From positions 123,751 to 187,750 of the forward strand of contig NZ_JABDHQ010000006.1 in assembly GCF_018709685.1 (NCBI RefSeq): 64,000 nucleotides of DNA, given 5' to 3'. The position numbers and the translations under genes are program-made. The DNA is from Akkermansia muciniphila (GTDB taxonomy: Bacteria; Verrucomicrobiota; Verrucomicrobiia; Verrucomicrobiales; Akkermansiaceae). How positions within the stretch are numbered: position 1 is the stretch's first letter; each line of letters begins with the position of its first letter. This document shows positions 7,526 to 15,785 of the stretch, in pieces. The notes beneath the pieces were generated by a model. It did not search any database. It was given only the letters and a program-made list of their open reading frames with translations, and was not told the origin of the DNA.

Positions 7526-9754
7526 TTATTTTTCGTAAACGAGGATGTGGCGCAGGTGCATGAATTCCGGCTGGGCGTTCTTGGCCTCCACCTTGATCCA
7601 CTTGGCCTTGGTGCCTTCCGGCGCGGTGATGACCCATTCCTTGGGCATGTTTTCCGTGGCGGCCAGCGGGAACCAGGTGGCCCCGTCCGTGGAGGTGGAG
7701 ACCTCCATCTTCTTCATGCGGTCTTCATTGCCGTTGCGCTTGGTGACCACCAGTCCGGCCAGGTTCACGCCGTTCTTCAGTTCCACAATGACGTTCGGAT
7801 TAGCTTCCTTGTCCGTATGGTGGGAGCCGCCGCAGGGGCGCAGCAGGTTGATGTGGTCCCACGGGCTGTCCCACTGGCAGGTGGTGGAGCACCGGACCAT
7901 GCCGTCCGCGGGCACCAGCTTCCAGCCCTGGGGGATGGCGGCATTGACCGTGTTGGCCGACGTGTCGGCGTCAGAGAAGGAGGCGGCCGCCTTGCTCAAG
8001 GTCTGGAAGGCCGGAATGGAGCGGGCCATTTCCGTGGCATAGATGGCTTTGCCGTAAGCTTCCTTCAGCTTCTTGGGATCGGGGGCTTTTCCGGTGGTTC
8101 CGGTTTCTCCCATTTGCTGGGCTACCTTGGCAAAGGCGTTGGAGAAGACGTCCGCCTGCCCGTTTTCCACAAAGGTTTTAACGGCCCATTCCAGCGCCTG
8201 GCCAAAGTTGGTGCCGTCCCCCGTTTTCAGGTGGGTGGAGAGGACTGTTTCCAGATAGGCCGCCTTTTCCTGCGGGTTGGTCAGGAAGGCGGACTGGGAG
8301 TCCAGCACGGGCTGGAATTTCACCGCCCAGGACGTGGGTGTGGTGGCGATGGTTTCATGCAGGTCCCGGAACCAGGCGATCCGGTCTTCCGACGGGATGT
8401 CCATCAGGAATTTGTTCTGCACGTCTTTCAGGATGTCGAACGCGGCAAAGCCGTTCCCCTTGTAGTGGGAGAGGGCGTCCTTGGCGTAAACGTACCAGTC
8501 GATGGGCTGCATGCCTTCCTTTTCCAGCAGCAGGCGCTGGAGCTCCGCGCGGAAGAACGGGTGCAGGGGCGTCTGTTTCAGCGCTTCCCCCCAGGCCTGG
8601 ATGGCCTTGTCCTTGTTGCCTGCGGCTTCGTCCAGCCGGGCCTGCGCGGCCCACAGGTAGGCCTGGTCCGCCCTGGCGTTATCCGCAAAGACGGTTTCCA
8701 TCAGCAGGTAGGAGGTGGGGGCCTGCCCGCCGAAGATGTGGTTGTGCATGCCTCCGTCCGGTCCGCCGAAGCCGCCTTTCCATTCCCCGCGCTTCACGCG
8801 CACTGCATAGGCGCAGTGGCCGGGCTGCCCCACCGGATAGGCGGGAATGCCGTGGGCCTGGGCCGCCATGGTGCCGAAGTAGGAGAGGCCGCCGCACACC
8901 CCGCCGATGACTTGCGTGTTTTCCGCGGAGGTGTTGACGTCGCGCCACGGCACGTAGAAGAGGGGACCCTGGATGGTGTCTCCGAAGAAGTTGTTGCCCG
9001 TATAGGGAGCAGCCCAGCAGGCGTCCGTATACCGCCGCCAGGGGAGGTTGACGTGCTCATTGCTCCATTCGTAGGATTTGTCGTCCCACGTGTGGCCCAC
9101 GACGAAGCGCATTTCCCACGGGCGCAGCTTGATGAAGCCGGGATGCAGCTTGTTTTCCTGATGCAGTTTTTTGAAAATCTGGTAGCGGCGCACCGGGTTG
9201 CTGCTGGCGGCATTGGTTTTCAGTTTTCCCGCCATGGGGCCTGTGGAGAAGACGGAGGCCAGCCCCGTGGCTAGGGACTGGTAGTCCCGGAAATCCGCGC
9301 TTCTGCCGTCCGCCTTCCATATATCGGAAAGGATTTGAAGGCCTTCCGGAGAGTTTTCCGGAATCAGGCCCGCTCCCAGGTAGAGTTCCACCCACGCGGG
9401 GTCCTGTAAAAAGGCCTTGATGAAGGCCGCATCCTGCGGGCTTTTGGAGAAAACGGCCTTTACGTTGTCCGGCCCCGTGACACGCAGGAGTTCGTGAATG
9501 TCCAGCAGGTGGCGGTATTGTTTGTCCTGAAGCAGTTTTTGTCCGGATTTGGTTTGTTCTCCAGCCTTCAGGAGGGAGGAGCGGAGTTCCGTTTGCAGCC
9601 CGGCAAAGTCGCCTGCGGCTATTTTCTGCGCCAGGGGGGCCGGAAGCTGGCTGGCGGCGGACGGCGCTTCCGTTTCAGGTTCCGTCAGATCCTGAGCCAT
9701 GCAGACGGGCGCGGCGAGCAGGGAGGTGCAGAGAAGAAGGTGTGAAATATTCAT
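7526..9754 (-). CDS. Secreted transglutaminase-like (cysteine protease fold) protein with C-terminal F5/8C-like domain
   Basis: 742 residues with a signal peptide (MNISHLLLCTSLLAAPVCMA). GGVCGGLSYFG places Cys287 at the start of a helix, and GQPGHCAYAV places His313 in the next strand, with Asp333 as possible third member. This is the Cys-His-Asp layout of transglutaminase-like superfamily domains, many of which are peptidases or peptide-cyclising enzymes. The last 140 residues (from about 605) resemble a discoidin/F5-8 type C module: paired beta strands, VSTSTDGATWFPL, and an ending HLRHILVYEK. That module typically binds carbohydrate. I infer an exported enzyme acting on glycoprotein or cell-surface polymer. 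It is the first gene of a two-gene unit with the thioredoxin-like protein. Confidence 0.72.
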   Translation of the reverse strand: MNISHLLLCTSLLAAPVCMAQDLTEPETEAPSAASQLPAPLAQKIAAGDFAGLQTELRSSLLKAGEQTKSGQKLLQDKQYRHLLDIHELLRVTGPDNVKAVFSKSPQDAAFIKAFLQDPAWVELYLGAGLIPENSPEGLQILSDIWKADGRSADFRDYQSLATGLASVFSTGPMAGKLKTNAASSNPVRRYQIFKKLHQENKLHPGFIKLRPWEMRFVVGHTWDDKSYEWSNEHVNLPWRRYTDACWAAPYTGNNFFGDTIQGPLFYVPWRDVNTSAENTQVIGGVCGGLSYFGTMAAQAHGIPAYPVGQPGHCAYAVRVKRGEWKGGFGGPDGGMHNHIFGGQAPTSYLLMETVFADNARADQAYLWAAQARLDEAAGNKDKAIQAWGEALKQTPLHPFFRAELQRLLLEKEGMQPIDWYVYAKDALSHYKGNGFAAFDILKDVQNKFLMDIPSEDRIAWFRDLHETIATTPTSWAVKFQPVLDSQSAFLTNPQEKAAYLETVLSTHLKTGDGTNFGQALEWAVKTFVENGQADVFSNAFAKVAQQMGETGTTGKAPDPKKLKEAYGKAIYATEMARSIPAFQTLSKAAASFSDADTSANTVNAAIPQGWKLVPADGMVRCSTTCQWDSPWDHINLLRPCGGSHHTDKEANPNVIVELKNGVNLAGLVVTKRNGNEDRMKKMEVSTSTDGATWFPLAATENMPKEWVITAPEGTKAKWIKVEAKNAQPEFMHLRHILVYEK

Positions 9755-9862
9755 GTGGAAAAGCTTGTTTAAGGATAGCGGAAAAAAGGGGCTGGAGCCA
9801 GTTTGTTTTCCGACTTACTACGATGCCGGAAAGAGGTTTTTATCATTCGCCGCGGGCATTTT

Positions 9863-10462
9863 TCAGCACAGGTGGTCGCAGAGCATTTTAACGCCCAGGC
9901 CGATGAGGATGAGCCCGGCTCCGGCTTCCAGGTGGAACGTGGGAAAGCGGTGCAGCCGCCGGGTCAGGAAGAAGCCTGCCGCCGTGCACAGGAAGGTGGT
10001 GAGGCCGATGACGGCGGCGGGGAGAAGCACAGCGTGGAGAGTGGGGGCGGTTCCGCACTGGGCGGAAGAAAGGTAGATGCTGATGCCCGCCACCAGGGCG
10101 TCTATGCTGGTGGCAATCCCCACGGCCAGGAGGGTGGGCAGTGTCAGGCTGGTGACTTGGGGCATGTGTTCCTCTTCATTGCGGTGGTTCCAGCCTTCCC
10201 GGATGACGTTGACTCCCAGAAACGTGAACACGGCAAAGCCCAGCCAGTGATCCCAGGCGGCAATGTACTGGTGGACGGACCCCGTGAGCAGGAAGCCCAG
10301 CACGGGCATCAGGAATTGTCCCGCCCCGGTGGACACGGAAAGCTTGATGCCGTTGACCAGGCGTTTTTGCTTGATGAGCAAGCCGTAGGAGAACGCCACG
10401 ACAAAGGCGTCTACGGACAGGGCGAAGGCCAGGAATAACAAGTCGGCAAGCGGCATGCTCAT
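9863..10462 (-). CDS. mntP: Manganese efflux pump MntP family protein
   Basis: 199 residues from ATG 10462; ATG 10456, two codons on, is an equally good start. The protein has six hydrophobic helices in two similar halves. Each half begins with the family's acidic membrane motif: LSVDAFVVAFSYG near the N-terminus and IATSIDALVAG near residue 120. MntP-type transporters export Mn(II) from the cytoplasm, and the aspartates in these motifs are required in characterised members. The upstream in-frame extension to 10540 is rejected because it is polar and would place the first helix well inside the protein. I saw no yybP-ykoY-type manganese riboswitch in the 78 bases upstream. Confidence 0.88.
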   Translation of the reverse strand: MSMPLADLLFLAFALSVDAFVVAFSYGLLIKQKRLVNGIKLSVSTGAGQFLMPVLGFLLTGSVHQYIAAWDHWLGFAVFTFLGVNVIREGWNHRNEEEHMPQVTSLTLPTLLAVGIATSIDALVAGISIYLSSAQCGTAPTLHAVLLPAAVIGLTTFLCTAAGFFLTRRLHRFPTFHLEAGAGLILIGLGVKMLCDHLC

Positions 10463-10888
10463 GCGGAGAAAAACTCTAGGGCATCCCCGGTAAAAAGCAA
10501 TTTTTTTGTTCCACGCGGTTTTTCCAGGTTCCGGGGGCATGGGAGAGAGAAGAACCGGAACGTTCCCCCCATGAGGGACTGCCCAAATGCGCGGAGGTCT
10601 GTTGTAGAGAGACTTTTCCGTTTTTCGTCAGAGGATTCGCCTATGCAATATCACTCTTTTCAAATGCAAAAACTGCTGGATAACGGCCTTTGTGTGATTG
10701 GGGGATCAGTTAAGTTGGCGTTGGCGGTTTCTTTTACGCCCAGGTGCAGCAATTCAACGGAATAGCGATTGTCATGAAGAAGACAATGAGAATGGGAAAA
10801 TTCGTGGTGTTCTCTGTTTTTAGAATTTCCCCTTGAGAGACATAAAATTTTGTTTAATCATTAATTTACTCACCGTCAATATTTTAGA
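10463..10888. other. AT-rich spacer, possibly holding a decayed reverse-strand gene
   Basis: No intact gene seen. On the reverse strand, between roughly 10680 and 10840, one frame without a start codon reads like coding sequence (SVELLHLGVKETANANLTD) before a stop. From about 10790 the base composition shifts to AT-rich, as in the accessory regions near 43 kb and 60-64 kb. This may be the remains of a gene that accompanied the small membrane protein beside it. Confidence 0.3.
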
Positions 10889-11071
10889 TCACTTGCATGT
10901 TTTCGTGCTTAAAAAAATGAATGAGACGGTAAAAAACACCGCGGCAATGAATGAAAATATAATAGAAAATGTGCTGTGGAACCATTCATCAAAACACAGT
11001 TCCCTAAGTCCGGAACATACACATAATGCGTTGAAGATAGCTACACTAACGAGAATAAATTTCATTTTCAA
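10889..11071 (-). CDS. Small membrane protein sharing the SGxRELCFD motif with the protein at 63140-63319
   Basis: 60 residues with two hydrophobic segments (about 4-20 and 33-53) separated by SGLRELCFDEWF. The protein encoded at 63140-63319, more than 50 kb away, has the same plan and the same central motif (SGFRELCFDSLF), with IFN before it in one and FFN in the other. Shared wording across two AT-rich loci is good evidence that both are real genes. A TAATAT -10-like element lies about 14 bases before the start. The first ATG (11071) is chosen; a second ATG follows two codons later. Function unknown; two short helices with a conserved polar hinge would fit a holin-like, toxin or immunity peptide, but that is a guess. 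Confidence 0.6.
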   Translation of the reverse strand: MKMKFILVSVAIFNALCVCSGLRELCFDEWFHSTFSIIFSFIAAVFFTVSFIFLSTKTCK

Positions 11072-11255
11072 AGGATATTAGGCAAAATGATTTAATCCTG
11101 AGGAGTGAAATTCTCAAGCATAAAAGCCTGAAAATGTTTCCGCAGGAGCCGTAAATTTCCCCCAATGATATTTCCGGCGCTACGGCTCCATAAGCTGAAT
11201 GCTGGAAGAGGGACATTTCTTCCGTCCGTCATGCGGTGAAGAAGAAAGGTGAGGA

Positions 11256-11972
11256 TTACTTGCAGTATTTTTTCATGTAGGGCAGCACGGCGTCCGCCCA
11301 GATGGCATAACCCTTTTCCGTGAAGTGCAGGTTGTCCCTGCTGATGCCGGGCAGGAGCTTGCCTGCGGGGTCCAGAAAGCGCTTGTTGATATTGGCGTAG
11401 GTGGTGCGGGGCAGTTTGCACTGGGCCAGGATGGCATTGATTTTGTCATTGTGCTGGCGCAGCTTGTCCTGGGGCCCCGTGCCGCGCGGGAAGATGCCCA
11501 GCAGGAGAACGTGGGTGTCCGGGAACCTGACGAGCAGGTGCTCCACGGCGCCCAGAATGCCCATGGCCGTTTTTTCCGGAGCTTCTCCCCCCTTGAAATG
11601 GCCGGTGTTGTTGGTGCCGATCATTACAATGCAGAGCCTGGGTTCCGTCCGTGCCGGAATGCCGGAGTCCGTGATGCGGTAAATCAGGTTGGTGGTCTGG
11701 TCCCCGGAGATGCCGAAGTTGCAGGGATGGTAGGGTTTGAACTCCTTTTCCCATACCTGCTTTCCTTCTCTTTTCCAATAATCCGTGATGGAATCTCCCA
11801 GGAAGAGCACGCCGCAGGGGTTGCTTTTTACCTGCTCCACCTGTTGTTCATACTGCTGCCTCCACCATTGGGGCTGTTCCCGTGGCACTGGGAGCAGGGG
11901 GGATGGCATGGCCGCCATCGCCATGGGGAAGGAGTTAAGCAGGGAGAAGGCAAGTGCGAGCAGCGTTTTCAT
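11256..11972 (-). CDS. Secreted SGNH/GDSL hydrolase (PAF-acetylhydrolase-like esterase)
   Basis: 238 residues from ATG 11972, giving a signal peptide (MKTLLALAFSLLNSFPMAMA). All four SGNH blocks are visible: block I GDSITDYW (nucleophile Ser61), block II GISGDQT (Gly90), block III GTNN (Asn121) and block V DNLHFTEKG (Asp213, His216). The wording NFGISGDQT and TNNTGHF is typical of the PAF-acetylhydrolase 1b-like branch, which removes acetyl or acyl groups. In a mucin degrader an exported member could de-acetylate glycans, but the substrate cannot be read. It is transcribed alone, divergent from rpoN; the two start codons are about 140 bases apart. Confidence 0.88.
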   Translation of the reverse strand: MKTLLALAFSLLNSFPMAMAAMPSPLLPVPREQPQWWRQQYEQQVEQVKSNPCGVLFLGDSITDYWKREGKQVWEKEFKPYHPCNFGISGDQTTNLIYRITDSGIPARTEPRLCIVMIGTNNTGHFKGGEAPEKTAMGILGAVEHLLVRFPDTHVLLLGIFPRGTGPQDKLRQHNDKINAILAQCKLPRTTYANINKRFLDPAGKLLPGISRDNLHFTEKGYAIWADAVLPYMKKYCK

Positions 11973-12074
11973 TTGTTCTATTATACGGATGTTTTTCAAA
12001 AACGTTACATGAAAGTTGTGGTCTTTTTCCGCCTTTTCCGTGCGCTGGCAGCTCTTGCAGCGGGGTGTTCCCCC

Positions 12075-12103
12075 TTGCCAGATTCCGGGGGGTGGTGTAG
12101 CTT
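12075..12103 (+). promoter_or_regulatory. Predicted promoter of rpoN
   Basis: TTGCCA (12075-12080), 17-base spacer, TAGCTT (12098-12103). The start codon at 12112 begins eight bases after the -10 element, implying an almost leaderless transcript. The -10 match is weak. Confidence 0.4.
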
Positions 12104-12111
12104 GTGACGGT

Positions 12112-13509
12112 ATGAGTGAGGTATCCCTGCAGCATGGAATGGCGCGCCAGATGGCCGCCTCCCAGTCCATGCAGGCCGGGATGCAGATTCTTCAGGCCTC
12201 TTCACTGGAATTGAAGCAGCTTCTCCGCCACGCGCTGGAGACCAATCCCATGCTGGAGGAACTGCCGGACGCCTCTCCGGAAGCCCTGGAGGACGGCCCG
12301 GACGGAGACGCCTGGAATGAGCGGGAAGACGGCTGGAACGAGTTTACGCCGGAAGGCCGTCCATCCGCGGAGGCCGCCGCCCGCCGTGATTTCATGTATG
12401 AGTCCGTGGTGGCTCCGGAATCCCTGAAAACCCATTTGACGGACCAGGCGCAGCATTCCGCGCTGACCGGGCGCGCCCGGGACGCCCTGTTCCTGCTGAT
12501 TGACGCCCTGGACGACCGCGGCTTCCTGACGGAGTCCCCGGAGGAGCTGGAAGAACGGGAGTGCTTCAGCATGCGGGACATGGAGGAAGCCTTGGCCGTA
12601 CTTAGGGGGATGGACCCTCCCGGCGTGGGCGCGGCGGATTTGAGGGATTCCCTGTTGATCCAGCTTGAGCAGCGCGGCTTGAAGCGTTCGCTCGCCTTCC
12701 GCCTGGTCAAGCGCTGCTGGCGGGAGCTGGCGGCTCACAAGTATGAGGAGGCCGCGCGCCTGCTGGACGTGGAGCCGGAAGCCGTGGCGGAGGCGCTGGA
12801 AGTGATCCGCAGCCTGACGCCGGACCCCGGCTGCTCCTATGCTCCCGGCGGCAACCCCCATTTGCTGCCTGACGTCATTGTGGAGGAGGGGCCTGGCGGG
12901 ACGCTGGAGGCAGTGCTCACCTCCGAGTACCTGCCGCGCCTGTCCATGAATGAACGGTACATGGAGCTGATGGCGGAGAGCTCCGGAAGCCGGGAGCTCA
13001 GGCAGTATCTCCGCAAGGCGTTCCGGGAAGGACAGGAGCTGCTGCGCGCCCTGGACATGAGGCAGGAGACCGTGCTGCGCCTGGCCCGCGCCATTGTGCG
13101 GCGGCAGGAGGATTTTTTCAGGTTCGGCCCGTCCCGGCTGAAGGCCATGGGCATGGAGGAGGTGGCGGAGGAGATGGGCGTGCATGTTTCCACGGTTTCC
13201 CGGGCATGCCGGGACAAGTACCTGCTGTGCAAGTGGGGGATGAAGGAGCTGAGGGCCTTTTTCAGCGCGGGCGTTCCGGCGGAGGGGGGCGCTTCCCCGG
13301 ATGGAGCGGGCGCGGAGGCCGTAGCGTCCGGCGCGGTTCAGGAGCTGATGCGGCGGTTGATTGCGGAGGAAGATTCTTCCAGACCCCTCAGTGACGCCAG
13401 GCTGGCCGCCGCGCTTCAGGAAAAGGGGGTGAACATTGCCCGCCGTACGGTGGCGAAGTACCGGGAGCAGATGAAGATTCTGCCCGCCTCCCTGCGCAGG
13501 GGAATATGA
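12112..13509 (+). CDS. rpoN: RNA polymerase sigma-54 factor
   Basis: 465 residues from ATG 12112. The N-terminal region I (about residues 5-45) has the glutamine/leucine pattern that contacts activators and the -12 element (MARQMAASQSMQAGMQILQ, then LETNPMLEE). An acidic region II follows. The core-binding region and a helix-turn-helix (MEEVAEEMGVHVSTVSRA) come next. The C-terminus carries the RpoN box ARRTVAKYRE, which binds the -24 promoter element. Sigma-54 needs an AAA+ activator; none is encoded in this window, and I found no convincing -24/-12 promoter here. The upstream in-frame extension to 12016 is rejected because it overlaps the promoter and lacks family similarity. Confidence 0.96.
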   Translation: MSEVSLQHGMARQMAASQSMQAGMQILQASSLELKQLLRHALETNPMLEELPDASPEALEDGPDGDAWNEREDGWNEFTPEGRPSAEAAARRDFMYESVVAPESLKTHLTDQAQHSALTGRARDALFLLIDALDDRGFLTESPEELEERECFSMRDMEEALAVLRGMDPPGVGAADLRDSLLIQLEQRGLKRSLAFRLVKRCWRELAAHKYEEAARLLDVEPEAVAEALEVIRSLTPDPGCSYAPGGNPHLLPDVIVEEGPGGTLEAVLTSEYLPRLSMNERYMELMAESSGSRELRQYLRKAFREGQELLRALDMRQETVLRLARAIVRRQEDFFRFGPSRLKAMGMEEVAEEMGVHVSTVSRACRDKYLLCKWGMKELRAFFSAGVPAEGGASPDGAGAEAVASGAVQELMRRLIAEEDSSRPLSDARLAAALQEKGVNIARRTVAKYREQMKILPASLRRGI

Positions 13510-13615
13510 CAGTTCACTATATTTTTAAATAGTTTATTGATGGTTTATTATCAATAATTTGTGTTGTGTGTTGCGGAAATGCTTCCCTTGTTTTTATTGC
13601 CGGCGGAAGAGGCGG

Positions 13616-13643
13616 TTGACTGCCGCGGCTTTGGTGCTATAGT
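13616..13643 (+). promoter_or_regulatory. Predicted sigma70-type promoter of the MFS transporter gene
   Basis: TTGACT (13616-13621), 16-base spacer, TATAGT (13638-13643). The start codon follows 15 bases after the -10 element. One of the best promoter matches in the window. Confidence 0.6.
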
Positions 13644-13658
13644 CCCCGCTTTATCGTG

Positions 13659-14810
13659 ATGCGTACATTTACCTGGCCCATTGCCCTGCTTCTGCTGGGG
13701 CTTCTCTTTCAGACGGTGGCGTTTGCCGTTCTGAATACGGTGGTTCCGCTGTGGATGGAACAGTCTGACGCCGCCACCTGGGAGGCCGGGCTGGTGGGGG
13801 CTTTTTTCTTTCTGGGGAACCTGGCGGGTACGCTGATGGCCGGCGGAGTGATCCGCAAGGCCGGCTTCAAGGGGAGCTACCAGTACGCGTGCGTTTTATG
13901 TGCGGCATCCACCCTGCTGCTGCTTGTGTTTCCCGGCGCGCTGGCCTGGAGCGGCCTCCGGCTGCTGACGGGGATAAGCTGCGCCCTGGTCTGGGTAGTG
14001 GTGGAAAGCGCCCTGCTGAGGGCCGGAACGCTGAAAACCCGCGGGATTCTTCTGGCCTCCTACCTGGTGGTTTATTATCTGGGAACGGTGCTGGGCCAGC
14101 TTCTTCTGGGCTGGTTCCCCAGTGACATGTCCCTGGTGGTGACGGAAGTATGCATTCTGTCCGCGGTGGGCATGATTCCCCTGCTGTTTGTCCGCCTGGA
14201 ATCTGATTCCGCGGGCGCCCTGTCTTCCACCCATGTGGAGGTACGGACGCTGCTCAAGCGCCGCAGCGTGTTTCTGGGCGTGGTGGGGTGCGTGATTTCC
14301 GGAGTGGTGCTGGGTACCATTTACTGCCTGATGCCCCTGTTCCTGAAACACCAGGGCATGGACCATTCCTCCGTGGGGTACTGGATGGCCCTGCTAATTG
14401 CCGCGGCCATCCTGGGCCAGTGGCCCATGGGCAGGCTGGCGGACAAATACGGGCGCGCCTTCGTCATGAAATGCCAGTCTTTGCTGGTGGTGGCCGCATG
14501 CGCGGGGCTGGTGCTGAAAGGCGGCCTGATGGCTCCTTCCCTCGTCGCGCTGGGGCTGGCGGGTTTCTCCCTGTACCCCGTCGCGATGGCCTGGGGATGT
14601 GAAGACGCCTCCCGTGACGAGCTGGTAACCATGAACCAGCTTCTGCTGCTGAGTTATTCCATCGGCACGCTGGCCGGTCCTTCCCTCACCTCCTTCCTGA
14701 TGCAGCGGTATTCCGACAACTGGATGCCGATGGTCATTGCGCTGGTGGCGCTTTCCTTCATGCCCGTGCTGATGCTGGACGGCCGCAGAAGGAGAAGACT
14801 GTCCCGGTGA
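13659..14810 (+). CDS. Major facilitator superfamily transporter
   Basis: 383 residues from ATG 13659, with an adjacent GTG at 13656 as alternative. There are twelve predicted hydrophobic helices in two sets of six, with a central loop around residues 180-200 (LESDSAGALSSTHVEVRTLLKRR). The MFS motif A equivalent GRLADKYGR appears in the second half (about residue 259). The layout and the phrase WVVVESALL resemble the YcaD-like branch of drug/metabolite antiporters. The substrate is unknown. It converges on the M28 lipoprotein gene with a 17-base gap. Upstream (13510-13615) is AT-rich with a short inverted repeat (TTATTGAT/ATCAATAA) that may end rpoN transcription. Confidence 0.85.
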   Translation: MRTFTWPIALLLLGLLFQTVAFAVLNTVVPLWMEQSDAATWEAGLVGAFFFLGNLAGTLMAGGVIRKAGFKGSYQYACVLCAASTLLLLVFPGALAWSGLRLLTGISCALVWVVVESALLRAGTLKTRGILLASYLVVYYLGTVLGQLLLGWFPSDMSLVVTEVCILSAVGMIPLLFVRLESDSAGALSSTHVEVRTLLKRRSVFLGVVGCVISGVVLGTIYCLMPLFLKHQGMDHSSVGYWMALLIAAAILGQWPMGRLADKYGRAFVMKCQSLLVVAACAGLVLKGGLMAPSLVALGLAGFSLYPVAMAWGCEDASRDELVTMNQLLLLSYSIGTLAGPSLTSFLMQRYSDNWMPMVIALVALSFMPVLMLDGRRRRRLSR

Positions 14811-14827
14811 GGGCAGGGGAAACGGCG

Positions 14828-15781
14828 TCAGGATTTTTTCGGCTCCGGAGCGGCGGTTTTCTCCGGCTGGGGAGTGTCATTGTCCGCCACCTGGTGAATC
14901 ATGTCCGTCAGGGCGCGCACGTAATCTTCCGTGTGGGAATCCGTGACGGGGTATTTGCACAGGCAGGAGACCGTGGGAATGTTCAGGGCCGCGTAATGGC
15001 GGTCATTCCCGGCAATGGCCGAAGGCTCCCGGTGGAACGTGGGGGGCGCCTGCTCCCAGGATTTGGTGAAAGGGGCGGCGCACTGGCCCGCGAATTCCTT
15101 CCCGCGGGGAGTGGTCATGAACAGGACGGCCTCCTGCGGGGTCGGCGGTTCCTGCTGTTTTTTCCCCCCGGCGGCCAGTTCCTGAGGTTCCAGATTGATC
15201 ATGCCCAGGATGTTGGCCGCGCCGATGCTGCCGCTCAGGGCTTTGGCATGCACGTAAGCTCCGGAAGAGGAAGACCGCCCCGCGGGGCCTGCTCCGTTCG
15301 CGTACGCGACAAAATAAATATTGTGGTTGGTGGGAATGTCCTTGAGGTCCCGGGCCGTTTCCAGCAGCAGGGCGGTGCCGCTGCCGTTGTTGAGCTGTTC
15401 GCCGGAGTCGTAATTGGCACCCACCACAATGCTCTGGTTGTTGGAGTACAGGCCGGGCTTGTACACCAGGACGTTGTAAATGGCTGTGCCCTTTTTCGCG
15501 TCGCCTCCGGCTACGGGCTGGAGGGTGACGGCATAGCCCATGTCGGAAAAGGTCCCGGCGATGTATTTGGCGGCGGCTTCCATGGACTTGGGCTTTCGGG
15601 CGTTCCGTACTCCTATGTCTTTCTGCAGGACGTTCGCATGCTTTTCCATGCGTGCGCCCAGGGTCCGCGGCGTTTCCGGACCGCCGTGGGAAGAAGAGGG
15701 GAGGAGGGTGCAGGAGGAAAGGGCGGAAGCTATCAGCAGGCCTCCGGCAGCCAGGGCGGCGTGTGTGTGAAGGCGGGTCAT
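14828..15781 (-). CDS. M28-family zinc peptidase-like lipoprotein
   Basis: 317 residues from ATG 15781, which yields a lipoprotein signal (hydrophobic stretch ending LSSC near residue 24). VVGANYDSGEQLNNGSG matches the metal-binding region of M28 aminopeptidases (usual form GAHYDS, then a DNASG-like stretch). Here Asn replaces the first metal-ligand His (GANYDS) and the later Asp is Asn (NNGSG). Both changes cast doubt on normal zinc binding. The rest (LLLETARDLKD, INLEPQELAAG, LFMTTPRGKEF) follows the family. It lies four bases downstream of the EboE-like gene and is probably co-transcribed with it. An exported peptidase, possibly inactive or with altered metal use, is my best reading. Confidence 0.75.
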   Translation of the reverse strand: MTRLHTHAALAAGGLLIASALSSCTLLPSSSHGGPETPRTLGARMEKHANVLQKDIGVRNARKPKSMEAAAKYIAGTFSDMGYAVTLQPVAGGDAKKGTAIYNVLVYKPGLYSNNQSIVVGANYDSGEQLNNGSGTALLLETARDLKDIPTNHNIYFVAYANGAGPAGRSSSSGAYVHAKALSGSIGAANILGMINLEPQELAAGGKKQQEPPTPQEAVLFMTTPRGKEFAGQCAAPFTKSWEQAPPTFHREPSAIAGNDRHYAALNIPTVSCLCKYPVTDSHTEDYVRALTDMIHQVADNDTPQPEKTAAPEPKKS

Positions 15782-15785
15782 GTCT

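Noticed and set aside
7499..9274. A 591-codon forward frame opposite the transglutaminase-like gene
   Set aside because: Composition typical of antisense frames (Gly, Val, His, Phe rich) and no signal or motif; the reverse-strand protein has a signal peptide and a plausible triad.
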